Origin: Paracoccaceae bacterium
GTDB taxonomy: Bacteria > Pseudomonadota > Alphaproteobacteria > Rhodobacterales > Rhodobacteraceae
DNA length: 32,795 nucleotides
Direction of reading: 5' to 3'
Assembly (NCBI GenBank): GCA_947476475.1
Contig: CANJQT010000036.1
Coordinates: 1-32,795 of the forward strand
In this document: in pieces, positions 6,054-14,157 of the stretch
Layout: every line of letters begins with the position of its first letter
How positions within the stretch are numbered: position 1 is the stretch's first letter
The notes under the pieces: generated by a model
The model's database searches: none
What the model saw: only the letters and a program-made list of their open reading frames with translations
What the model was told of the DNA's origin: nothing
Program-made: the position numbers and the translations under genes

Positions 6054-8288
6054 TCAGACTACGGCACCGCCATTCTTCCAGGGATGGGCATTGGCGGTCG
6101 CCGCCGGCCCGGCAATCCGGCCGTTGGCGCGCAGGTTCGCATCGGTTGAAGGACGCCCGCCGCCGGTGACGCAATCATTCCAGACCTCGGCTTTGTAGAT
6201 GGTGCCGATGCAATAGCCGCCCGTGGTAATTTCCCGGGAGAGAAAGCGCAGGCGGCGACCGCTGGAGGCAAGGTTGCCGCTATTTGCTGGCAGCGGATAA
6301 GTGGTGGTTACGCCATCATAGGTCACCCAACAGTTGCGCGCGACAAGATCAACCGCCACGATCAGGTCTTTGCGTACCCCCCAGGTCATGTTGCCGATGG
6401 TTGCGGTGCTGATCAGGGAGGTGCCCGCGCTGTCAGTCAGGCCCAACCGGATCAGACCAGCCGTCGTGACGTTCAGCCCGATATGCTGATTGCCCATCTC
6501 GAACGGATAAACCGTGACCCCGGCGTTCTGAAGCGACATATCGAGTGCCAGAGTGATCTTGCCACCCGCGGTCGGCCAGGCCGTAAGGTCGCGGAAGTAG
6601 GTGAGCTGGCCTGCGACGGTCGTAAAGGAGGGGTTGGCGGGCAATGAGTTGGCCAGAACCGCGCCTGACGGCATCGGACGAACCGGAATGCCGGTAAGTC
6701 CTGTTCCCGCCACCGCGACGATGGGCAGGTTCTTCCATGTAGCGTTCTGAAGGTCTTGCGGGAACTTCACTTGGCCGGTTGCACCGCCTTCGCCAAAGGT
6801 CAGCACATCGGAAAAGATGAAGGTGCCGCCACCGTTCTTGGCGATACGGACACGCCCGCCGACAATCGTCGCGTTTTGCGCAGGAACGCCGTTGATCTGG
6901 AAGCCCATCACCTGCGCCCAATGCGGGTAGGTTGCAGGCAATGCCGGCTCTGCGCGTGCCAGACGGGTTGTGGTGATCGGCCCCGACGATGACCAGACTT
7001 CGACATAGGTGCCCGCAGGATCCCACAGGCAGTTGTCGAATACCGGCAGTGCCCAGCTAGTCAGGCCCGCCGCCTGCAACATGCCCAGGACGGTCAGGCG
7101 CGCGAAGACCGGACTTCCATCGGCGGTCGCGGAGGGGTGGGCGGTATCGGTCCAGCCGCCAGCGCCGTCATCACGACCATTGCCATAAGTGATCGGCTCT
7201 AGCCCAAGGGGCAGGAACATGGTGGCACTGGCCGAGGCCAGCATCGAGCGCCAGGAAAGGCGGCAGAGTTCCTTGTTCTTCAGGTTGGATTGCAACGCGC
7301 CACCCGCAAGATGGGTGGCATCCAGCATGTCGGCGTCAATTTCAAACCTGTGCGGACCTTCGGCCACCCACTTGGTTTCCGCATAGTCGTAAAGTTCGCC
7401 AAACCAGTGGTCGGCCTGAAAGCTGCCGCCCGAATAGCTGATCATGCCGGGGATGGTGACATTGGCCCCGGCAAGGGTCTTTTTCGTGAAAAGCTGGATC
7501 ATTGCTTCACCATAGCCGCTGGCAAGATTGCCAGGAGAAGCAAACCAGGACATTGCGGCGATGCCGACGCTTCGCCCATCGGCGGTTGCCAGATCATGCA
7601 AGGCCTTGTCATTGGCCCACAAGCGGCTTGTGTCGCTGTCATTGACCAGGGCGCGGGGGTCGGTGCCGGCGACAGCCTGCAGAATGATCGCGAATTTTTC
7701 GCCCGGCCGCGCGGCGATCAGCGAGGCGGCCATGGCGGCGCAGGCATCCGTCAGGGGGCTTGCGTTGGTGATGAACTGCCGGGTCGGGTTGCCCGCCGCG
7801 CCGTGGAAAATCTGCACGGCTTCCGGGTCTGACACCGGCACGGGCGCGCCGGCACTGTAGAAGCTGTTGGTAATGTTGGCATGTTCGGACTGACCCCATA
7901 TGGCCAGCACATGGCCGACACCAAACCGGTTCGCCCCCTGCGCGGCGGCAAGCGGAGAGCTTTTCAGCCGCACCTCTGGCCGATACCAGGATGCGCTGCG
8001 CGGCACCGAGAGGATGCCACTCCAACCGCCGCCGCCACTGATCGTGGCGACGTCGATCCATGCTGTCGAGGTTACGCCCCCGTCATCGACCGAAAATGCG
8101 CGGGCCTGAACCACCTGCCCGGCGGTGCCGGTTCCGGAGAAGGGCACGGAAGCCGCATTCGCGCCAAACGCTGCGCGACTGTCATAAAGGATGCGATCAG
8201 CGGAGAATGAGGCAAGGCTTAGTGTGCCGGTCGGAACTGCCGCGCGCGGCGTGCGCGGGGAATTGATGGAAAGGGAGAAGGAAAACAT
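6054..8288 (-). CDS. Large SGNH/sialate-O-acetylesterase-like protein with lectin-like C-terminal domain, possible spike or glycan-modifying protein
   Basis: The 744-residue protein has no clear signal peptide. Residues 1-125 are beta-rich. Around residue 131 comes AIWGQSEHAN, matching the GQS block I of SGNH/SASA esterases, and about residue 383 a D-x-x-H motif (DTAHPSATADG) suits the catalytic Asp-His block. Residues from about 570 to 744 look like a concanavalin/LamG-type beta-sandwich (KITLALDMSLQ, WVTYDGVTTTYPL, YKAEVWND). This build suggests binding and de-acetylating a glycan. It is convergent with the spike-base-like gene, and in GTAs the spike base pairs with a large glycan-binding fibre (GhsB), so it may be that partner. 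The start is uncertain: 8288 suits the protein, but ATG 8327 and a poor-looking extension to 8582 are also open; only a weak GGGA precedes 8288. Confidence 0.6.
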   Translation of the reverse strand: MFSFSLSINSPRTPRAAVPTGTLSLASFSADRILYDSRAAFGANAASVPFSGTGTAGQVVQARAFSVDDGGVTSTAWIDVATISGGGGWSGILSVPRSASWYRPEVRLKSSPLAAAQGANRFGVGHVLAIWGQSEHANITNSFYSAGAPVPVSDPEAVQIFHGAAGNPTRQFITNASPLTDACAAMAASLIAARPGEKFAIILQAVAGTDPRALVNDSDTSRLWANDKALHDLATADGRSVGIAAMSWFASPGNLASGYGEAMIQLFTKKTLAGANVTIPGMISYSGGSFQADHWFGELYDYAETKWVAEGPHRFEIDADMLDATHLAGGALQSNLKNKELCRLSWRSMLASASATMFLPLGLEPITYGNGRDDGAGGWTDTAHPSATADGSPVFARLTVLGMLQAAGLTSWALPVFDNCLWDPAGTYVEVWSSSGPITTTRLARAEPALPATYPHWAQVMGFQINGVPAQNATIVGGRVRIAKNGGGTFIFSDVLTFGEGGATGQVKFPQDLQNATWKNLPIVAVAGTGLTGIPVRPMPSGAVLANSLPANPSFTTVAGQLTYFRDLTAWPTAGGKITLALDMSLQNAGVTVYPFEMGNQHIGLNVTTAGLIRLGLTDSAGTSLISTATIGNMTWGVRKDLIVAVDLVARNCWVTYDGVTTTYPLPANSGNLASSGRRLRFLSREITTGGYCIGTIYKAEVWNDCVTGGGRPSTDANLRANGRIAGPAATANAHPWKNGGAVV

Positions 8289-8605
8289 CTGCTGGTCCCG
8301 CGGTTGAGGAACGGCGACCGGCCTCATGCCCGACTGGATCGGAGAACTACCCGCCGCTCGTCCATATGGATCGCGCCGGATCAATGACGGGTACCCGGAT
8401 CCGGGCACGCGCCGGTGCTTGGTCCGACAATGATGGGAGGCATGATTACCATGGCGGTTTATGCGTTGCGGCAAGCGGCTTTGCACCGCGCGCGGCGATA
8501 ACGCTTCAGAATGGCTGCGGAAAACGCTGCGAAAATCGCAACAATTCGGTAAAAACAGCGCAATGGTCAGAATGAATCGCAATAGGGCGTGATGGCCGCT
8601 TCGCC
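8289..8605. other. Divergent intergenic region with clustered perfect palindromes
   Basis: About 317 bases lie between the esterase-like gene and the polymerase gene. It contains three short perfect palindromes close together: TCCATATGGA (8361-8370), GGGTACCC (8389-8396) and, overlapping the latter, CCCGGATCCGGG (8394-8405). No promoter is obvious. If the esterase gene starts further upstream (8327 or beyond) part of this would be coding. Confidence 0.4.
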
Positions 8606-10216
8606 ATGCTCGCCTCGGATCGCCATATGGACTATGGGAAGGGCATCCCAGTCAAAGGGCGGTTCGCCGCCCAGCCGGAGCATCGCCATTTGACAACCGA
8701 AGCCACATACGCGCCCGCCCGCCAGCCAACCCAGCAGGGAGCTTTCGGGCAATCGCATGCTTCGGGCAGATTGCCGATTGCGGTCGGCCTTTATCTGGCG
8801 GCGGTCCTGATGCCGGTGCTGTTCAATGTCGGGTCACTGGTCATTACGCCCATTCGACTGATGCTGCTGTTCTATGTGCCGGTCCTGACGGCACAGCTTT
8901 TCGCCGGGCGGTTTGGCAAGATTCTGGCGGTAGACATCTTTTTCTTTCTTTATCTGGCCTGGGCAACCATCGCGATTGCCGTGAACAACCCCAGCAACGT
9001 CGTCGAAAGTATTGGATCGACGACGGTTGAGTTCCTGGGCGGCTATCTGATCGCGCGGGCCTATATCCGCACACCTGAAACCTATGAAAGCCTGATCAAG
9101 ACATTGATGGTCATCACCATCCTGCTGCTTCCCTTCACCATTCCCGAACTTCTGACTGGAAAAGCGGTCATCCCGAACCTGATCGAAAGTATTCCCGGCC
9201 TGCGGTCGGTGAATGACGCGGCCAACCCCAAACGGATGGGGCTGGAGCGGGTACAAAACGTCTTTGCGCACCCGATTCATTACGGTCTTTACAGTTCGAT
9301 TCCCTTTGTGTGCGTGCTTTATGGCATGAAGGACCGGAAGAGCCTGGCCTGGCGGTTGGTCGGTGCCGCCGCCATCAGCTTTGCAGTCTTCGCATCACTG
9401 TCGAGCGGCGCGGTGCTGGCTTTGGTCCTGCAAACCGGCCTTCTGGCCTGGGCGTTGATCTTCAACAAGCTCAACTACAAATGGCTATTGTTGTTTGGCC
9501 TGTTCGTTCTGGCCTATATCGCGATTGACCTTCTTTCGAACCGCACACCGGTGCGGGTGTTCATGACCTATGCGACCTTTTCGGCGCAAACCGCCTTTTA
9601 CCGATCAGCCATCAATGCCTGGGGATGGTTTAACGTCGGGCAAAACCCGATCTTTGGCCTTGGGCTCAGAGACTGGATCAGACCAGATTACATGCTGCGC
9701 GGCAGCGTTGACAATTTCTGGCTGGTCAATGCGATGCGCTACGGCATACCGGGTCTGGTTCTGCTGTCGATCGGTTGTCTTGCCGGGATCGTGCAGGTAG
9801 CCATACGCGACACGTCGGCAAGCGCATATGTCACGCGGCTAAGGGTAACCTGGGTGATCACCTATTGCGGGATCGCCTTTACCCTGGCGACTGTTCACGT
9901 CTGGACCAACGTTTTCTCTTTCGTCTTCTTTTTCTTTGGGGCGGGGATGTGGATTGCGAGCTACAAAGCTGAACCCGCAGAAAGCGTCAACTCCGAGCCA
10001 CCAACCGGTGGCCGCACTAGGCTGAGCTTTCAGCGCCCACCAGCAGCCGCGCCCTCTGGACCGGTTCGGCTGACACGATTCTCGCGCGATTTCCAGCGTG
10101 GCGGCGCTGACAGTCAGCCTGCGCCACGCCCGTCCGAAACATCCTACTCGCGACAGAAATCACCCGAAAAGCCCCGTGAGCGCGGGGCGGAACCCGGGCG
10201 CAAGCCCAAAGCCTGA
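8606..10216 (+). CDS. O-antigen/exopolysaccharide polymerase or ligase (Wzy/WaaL-like integral membrane protein)
   Basis: The 536-residue polytopic membrane protein has roughly ten hydrophobic segments between about residues 55 and 450 (YLAAVLMPVLFNV, ILAVDIFFFLYLAWATIAI, LMVITILLLPFTIPELL, LLLFGLFVLAYIAIDLL and others). A large periplasmic loop contains the GLG-type motif (NPIFGLGLRDW) typical of the O-antigen ligase/Wzy family. These enzymes join glycan repeat units on undecaprenyl carriers in the periplasm. The first 50 and last 80 residues are non-membrane; the tail is rich in Pro, Ser and Arg and probably disordered. The start is not well fixed: neither ATG 8606 nor ATG 8627 has a good ribosome site. 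It begins a plus-strand group with the ABC exporter and glycosyltransferase. Confidence 0.75.
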   Translation: MLASDRHMDYGKGIPVKGRFAAQPEHRHLTTEATYAPARQPTQQGAFGQSHASGRLPIAVGLYLAAVLMPVLFNVGSLVITPIRLMLLFYVPVLTAQLFAGRFGKILAVDIFFFLYLAWATIAIAVNNPSNVVESIGSTTVEFLGGYLIARAYIRTPETYESLIKTLMVITILLLPFTIPELLTGKAVIPNLIESIPGLRSVNDAANPKRMGLERVQNVFAHPIHYGLYSSIPFVCVLYGMKDRKSLAWRLVGAAAISFAVFASLSSGAVLALVLQTGLLAWALIFNKLNYKWLLLFGLFVLAYIAIDLLSNRTPVRVFMTYATFSAQTAFYRSAINAWGWFNVGQNPIFGLGLRDWIRPDYMLRGSVDNFWLVNAMRYGIPGLVLLSIGCLAGIVQVAIRDTSASAYVTRLRVTWVITYCGIAFTLATVHVWTNVFSFVFFFFGAGMWIASYKAEPAESVNSEPPTGGRTRLSFQRPPAAAPSGPVRLTRFSRDFQRGGADSQPAPRPSETSYSRQKSPEKPRERGAEPGRKPKA

Positions 10217-10269
10217 CTCATCAGCGCCGCCATCGACATTGGCGCGCCAAAGCAAAGACACCGCGAAAC

Positions 10270-12081
10270 ATGTTTTCGACATACCGTCAGCTATTCGATC
10301 TTTTGGACGCACGGGAACGGCGGCGCATTCTGTTGCTGCTGGCGATGATCTCTGTCGCGGCGGTGATGGACATGGTCGGGATCGCGTCGATCCTGCCGTT
10401 TCTGGCCGCCGTATCGGACCCGGCGGGGGCAAAGTCGCACGCGCTTCTGTCTGGTATCTACAGCTATTTCGGCTTTACCGATGATCGCAGTTTTCTGGTT
10501 TTCCTTGGCCTGTGCGTGCTTGTTTCACTGATGTTGGGGCTGGTGGCCAAGGTGACCGCCAACTATGCGATTTCGCGTTTTGGCCATATGCGCAACCACA
10601 CGATCGGCAGCCGGCTTCTGGCAGCGTACCTGCGCCAGCCCTATGTCTGGTTTCTGAGCCACCACAGCGCCGATCTGGGAAAGACCGTGCTTTACGAGGT
10701 GGAGCGGATCATCATGGAGGCCTTGCTGCCATCGGTCAGGCTGGTGTCATATCTTGTGTCGCTTCTGTGCCTGATCGGCCTGCTGGTCGCAGTGCAGCCG
10801 TGGGTTGCCTTTGTTTCTGCTGCGATGATGGGCGGGGCCTATTCGCTGATCTACTATTTTGCGCGGCGCAAGGTGGGCCAACTGGGAAGGCGCCGCGCGA
10901 TCGACAACGCGGAACGCTACAAGATTGCGATGGAGTCGATCAGCGGCATCAAGGATGTGAAGCTGATCGGTCTGGAAGAAACCTATCTGGCGCGCTTCGC
11001 CGTTCCCTCGCGCAGGGTGGCCAGCAGTGCGAGTGTTGGTCAGGTGATCGGCGAACTGCCTCGCCACCTGCTTGAGGTCGTCGCCTTTGGGGGAATGGTT
11101 GCGCTGATCCTTACCATGCTGCTGACCGGTTCTGGCAAGATAGGTGACATACTTCCGACTTTGGGTGTCTTCGCCTTTGCCGGATTGCGCATGTTCCCGG
11201 CGATGCAGCAGATCTATCTTGCGATGACGCAGATGCGCTTCGTCGCGCCTTTGCTGAACAACGTCCATGAAGCAATGAAACTGACGGGCGCGCAAAGCCG
11301 GGCCGCCAATAGTCCGTCTGCGACGGTGCCACCGCTTGTTCTGCGCAAGTCGCTAGAGCTTGATAGCATCGTCTACAAATACCCTGGGGCAGAACAGGCG
11401 GCGCTGAACGAACTGTCGCTTAGGGTAGCGGCTCGATCGACGGTGGGGATCGTCGGAGGCAGCGGCGCAGGCAAAACCACGGCGGTGGATGTGATGCTGG
11501 GATTGCTGACCGCCGAGAGCGGAACGATGACGGTGGATGGCGTTCGGGTAGGCCCCGACAATCTGCGCGCCTGGCAGAATGCCATTGGCTATGTGCCCCA
11601 GCACATCTATCTGATCGACGACAGCGTGGCGGCCAACATCGCCTTCGGCATTTCGCCCGACCAAATCGACATGCTGGCGGTTGAGCGTGCCGCCCGCATA
11701 GCCAACCTGCATGATTTCGTTACCGGGGAAATGGCCGATGGCTATGCTACCCCGGTCGGGGAACGCGGTGTGCGTCTGTCGGGTGGCCAGCGCCAGCGGA
11801 TCGGCATTGCCCGGGCGCTTTACCACGACCCCGAGGTGCTGATCTTTGACGAAGCGACATCGGCGCTCGACAATCTGACAGAGCGGGCGGTCATGGCGGC
11901 GGTGAACAACCTTGGCCGCAGCAAGACGATCATCATGATTGCGCACCGGCTGTCGACGGTTCGCAAGTGTGATGTGATCTTCTTCATGGAAAAAGGCGCG
12001 GTGGCGGCGCAGGGTACATTTGACGAACTGGTGGCCGGGCATGAAACCTTCCGCCAGATGGCGGCGGACGATCTGGAGTAG
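10270..12081 (+). CDS. ABC transporter, fused membrane and ATPase domains (PglK/MsbA-like glycan flippase or exporter)
   Basis: The 603-residue half-transporter has an N-terminal six-helix membrane domain (about residues 20-325) and a C-terminal ATPase. Walker A GGSGAGKTT lies at about 396-404, the Q-loop at YVPQHIY, the signature LSGGQRQRIGIARAL at about 502-516, Walker B VLIFDEATSALD at about 522, and the switch His in IMIAHRLST at about 556. All catalytic motifs are intact, so it should be active as a homodimer. The closest functional theme is lipid-linked oligosaccharide flipping (PglK/WlaB) or type-I export of glycan-related cargo. Its position between a Wzy-like polymerase and a glycosyltransferase suggests it replaces a MATE-type Wzx flippase. 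Genes are spaced 53 nt upstream and 11 nt downstream. Confidence 0.85.
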   Translation: MFSTYRQLFDLLDARERRRILLLLAMISVAAVMDMVGIASILPFLAAVSDPAGAKSHALLSGIYSYFGFTDDRSFLVFLGLCVLVSLMLGLVAKVTANYAISRFGHMRNHTIGSRLLAAYLRQPYVWFLSHHSADLGKTVLYEVERIIMEALLPSVRLVSYLVSLLCLIGLLVAVQPWVAFVSAAMMGGAYSLIYYFARRKVGQLGRRRAIDNAERYKIAMESISGIKDVKLIGLEETYLARFAVPSRRVASSASVGQVIGELPRHLLEVVAFGGMVALILTMLLTGSGKIGDILPTLGVFAFAGLRMFPAMQQIYLAMTQMRFVAPLLNNVHEAMKLTGAQSRAANSPSATVPPLVLRKSLELDSIVYKYPGAEQAALNELSLRVAARSTVGIVGGSGAGKTTAVDVMLGLLTAESGTMTVDGVRVGPDNLRAWQNAIGYVPQHIYLIDDSVAANIAFGISPDQIDMLAVERAARIANLHDFVTGEMADGYATPVGERGVRLSGGQRQRIGIARALYHDPEVLIFDEATSALDNLTERAVMAAVNNLGRSKTIIMIAHRLSTVRKCDVIFFMEKGAVAAQGTFDELVAGHETFRQMAADDLE

Positions 12082-12092
12082 GGCGGGCCTGA

Positions 12093-13271
12093 ATGGCGGC
12101 GGGGACAGACGGCCACGATGGCACCGAACGGCGACTTCGCATTCATGCTCTTATGAGCATGCCCTGTGCGGCGATTGGCGTGGGGGCAACGTGCCGATCC
12201 TTGTTGCGAGGGGCCGTGATGGCAGGTCATGCGCCCAGCCTGTTCACCAGCCGCGACGATGGTCGCCAGACCGAGCCTTTCCCCCTGCATTCTCATGCTG
12301 GGGGCTTGCTGTCCGCCCTGCCCCACCGGCTGACCCGCAACTGGACAGTGCCCCGGGTCCACCGGGACTTCATGACCCGGATAGAAGATGCCGATGTTGC
12401 CTACTTGTGGCCCTCGGTTCCGGCAGGTCTGTTCCGCGCCGCGCACGAGAGTGGCGTTCCTGTTGTTGGCGAAGCGATCAACACCCGCATGGCCGATGCG
12501 AAAGCAATATTGGATGCGGCCTTTGCCAGCCTTGGCCTGTGGCCCTCGCACCGGATCACGCCTGATCGTATCCGCATCGAGGAAGAGAACCAGCGGCTGT
12601 CCGACTATATCTTCAGCCCCAGCCCTGCAACCGATGCAAGCCTTGCGCGGTCGGGCGCGGGGCACCGGATTTTGCAAAGCAGTTATGGCGTTTGGGTGCC
12701 ACCAACCTTGCCGGAAAGACGACCGAAGGCCCCCGGTGAGCCTGTGACCTTTCTGTTCGTCGGCCTGTCCTGCATTCGCAAAGGCCTGCATCACTTGCTG
12801 GAGGCCTGGAAGGATGTGCCACGGACAGCGCATTTGAGGGTGGCCGGGATGAACCAGCCGGAATTGTGGAATGTATTCGCCGGGGTCTTTGCACAAGACA
12901 ACGTATCTGCCATCGGCTTCACCCCGCATACTGCGGCAGAGTACGCAAATGCGGATGTGCTTGTCTTGCCGTCGCTGGAAGAGGGCGATCCTCTGGTGGT
13001 CTATGAGGCGGCGGCGCGCGGCCTGCCAGTTCTGGCGTCGGCCGTAGGGTCGGGGCGGATTGGCGCGGAAACCGGCGCCATCTGCACGCTCGACACCGCC
13101 GATATCCCTGCTCTTCGCCAGTCGATTGCCAACTTTACCCGGTCCGAAGACCTGCGCCGGGACTGGGGAGCACGCGCCCGCGCAGCATCGCTGGAATTTG
13201 ACTGGTCCAAGGTCGCCAAGCGGCGCTTTGACCTGCTGGCCAAGGCCCTTGCCCAAGATGGCCGGATCTGA
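12093..13271 (+). CDS. Glycosyltransferase, GT-B fold (GT4-like)
   Basis: The 392-residue protein is most similar to family-4 type glycosyltransferases. The C-terminal half has the donor-binding layout: VTFLFVGLSCIRKGLHHLLE (beta strand plus R-K-G), a middle Rossmann half (VSAIGFTP), ADVLVLPSLEEGDPLVVYEA around 285-305 with the E-x7-E motif, and ARGLPVLAS. The N-terminal acceptor half is less conserved. The enzyme would transfer a sugar from a nucleotide donor to the lipid-linked repeat unit on the cytoplasmic face. ATG 12093 follows the ABC gene by 11 nt; an internal ATG at 12153 (MSMPCAAIGVG) begins closer to the first beta strand and could be the true start. It is convergent with the regulator gene, 12 nt apart. 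Confidence 0.8.
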   Translation: MAAGTDGHDGTERRLRIHALMSMPCAAIGVGATCRSLLRGAVMAGHAPSLFTSRDDGRQTEPFPLHSHAGGLLSALPHRLTRNWTVPRVHRDFMTRIEDADVAYLWPSVPAGLFRAAHESGVPVVGEAINTRMADAKAILDAAFASLGLWPSHRITPDRIRIEEENQRLSDYIFSPSPATDASLARSGAGHRILQSSYGVWVPPTLPERRPKAPGEPVTFLFVGLSCIRKGLHHLLEAWKDVPRTAHLRVAGMNQPELWNVFAGVFAQDNVSAIGFTPHTAAEYANADVLVLPSLEEGDPLVVYEAAARGLPVLASAVGSGRIGAETGAICTLDTADIPALRQSIANFTRSEDLRRDWGARARAASLEFDWSKVAKRRFDLLAKALAQDGRI

Positions 13272-13283
13272 GCCGTCCTGATT

Positions 13284-13943
13284 TCAGGTGATCAGCCCGC
13301 TGTCCCCGAAATGTTTTGGGAAGAAGGCTGCGGCACAGGCATAGACGGTGGTCAGAGCCTCGGCCCGGGTATAGGGCGTGTTCATCGTCATCATATCGAG
13401 CCAGACGCCTTCGGTCGTGACCCGCAACACGCGGGCCGCATAGATCGGATTGAAATGATAGCCGCCCTCTTCCTTGAGTTCGCGGCAAAGGGTTTCAAGC
13501 GCGTTCAGATAGGCTGCGTCGTTTGATCCACACTGTTCCTGATATAGTGGTCGGCACTGCGCCTCGCCCCAGAAGGCACACCAAGCCGACAGTCGCGCGG
13601 ATGTACAGATTGCAGGGTTGAAATCCGCCCGCAGCATCGCGTCAAGCCGACTTGCCGGCGATGCACCTGCCTCTGCAAGCGCCTGCGTCCAGTTGGCCCG
13701 ATATTCCTCGGCCAGATAGATCAGCGTTTCGGTCAGCAGCTTTTCTTTGGTCTTGAAATGGAAATTGACCAGACCGTGCGACAGGCCCGCGTGGTTGGCC
13801 ACGTCGGTGAGTGTGATACGGGCATAACCGCGCACGGCAATCGTTTCGATTGTCGATTCGATCAACTGAAGCTTGCGCGCCTCGCGGCTCAGCTTGCGGG
13901 GCTGATGCGGTGCGGCTTCCGGCTTGGCGACGCGTTGATCCAT
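13284..13943 (-). CDS. TetR-family transcriptional repressor, BetI-like
   Basis: The 219-residue protein has a TetR helix-turn-helix at about 38-65 (ARITLTDVANHAGLSHGLVN followed by FHFKTKEKLL) and a ligand-binding C-terminal domain of BetI type (SARLSAWCAFWGEAQCRPLY). BetI controls choline-to-betaine genes, and this family is commonly found beside quaternary-amine genes. It is divergent from the aminotransferase gene, with about 214 nt between starts, and that gap holds a clear palindromic site, so it most likely represses the catabolic operon and itself, releasing on binding the substrate or an intermediate. AGGA about 8 nt before ATG 13943 supports the start. Confidence 0.88.
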   Translation of the reverse strand: MDQRVAKPEAAPHQPRKLSREARKLQLIESTIETIAVRGYARITLTDVANHAGLSHGLVNFHFKTKEKLLTETLIYLAEEYRANWTQALAEAGASPASRLDAMLRADFNPAICTSARLSAWCAFWGEAQCRPLYQEQCGSNDAAYLNALETLCRELKEEGGYHFNPIYAARVLRVTTEGVWLDMMTMNTPYTRAEALTTVYACAAAFFPKHFGDSGLIT

Positions 13944-14035
13944 CCACAGTCCTGAAAAACAGAGGAGAAAGTCTTAGCGGATACTTAGCGCGTATTGCAG
14001 AGTCTGCAAGCTAGTAAGCCCCATTTTGAATCGCC

Positions 14036-14070
14036 AGTCAATATTCTGATTGACAGCCCAGTCAGAATAT
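14036..14070. promoter_or_regulatory. Candidate operator for the BetI-like repressor, overlapping a possible -35 box
   Basis: Three half-sites sit at 12-bp steps in alternating orientation: GTCAAT (14037-14042), ATTGAC (14049-14054) and GTCAGA (14061-14066). The first two form a perfect palindrome with a 6-bp spacer. The same stretch can be read as a longer inverted repeat 14041-14052/14059-14070 matching at 11 of 12 positions. A TTGACA hexamer at 14050-14055 could be the -35 box of the operon, though the matching -10 is weak. Repressor binding here would block transcription of the aminotransferase operon starting at 14158. Confidence 0.7.
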
Positions 14071-14157
14071 AACTAGCCTTGCACCAAGGGTAAGGATTGG
14101 GCTGTCCGCGAACGGGTCATGCCATCTCACTTGCTTAAGCATCAGGGGATCTTTTTC

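Noticed and set aside
11820-13256. 478-codon minus-strand open frame opposite the ABC and glycosyltransferase genes
   Set aside because: The plus strand carries intact motifs for both genes; the antisense product has no recognisable fold and no ribosome site.
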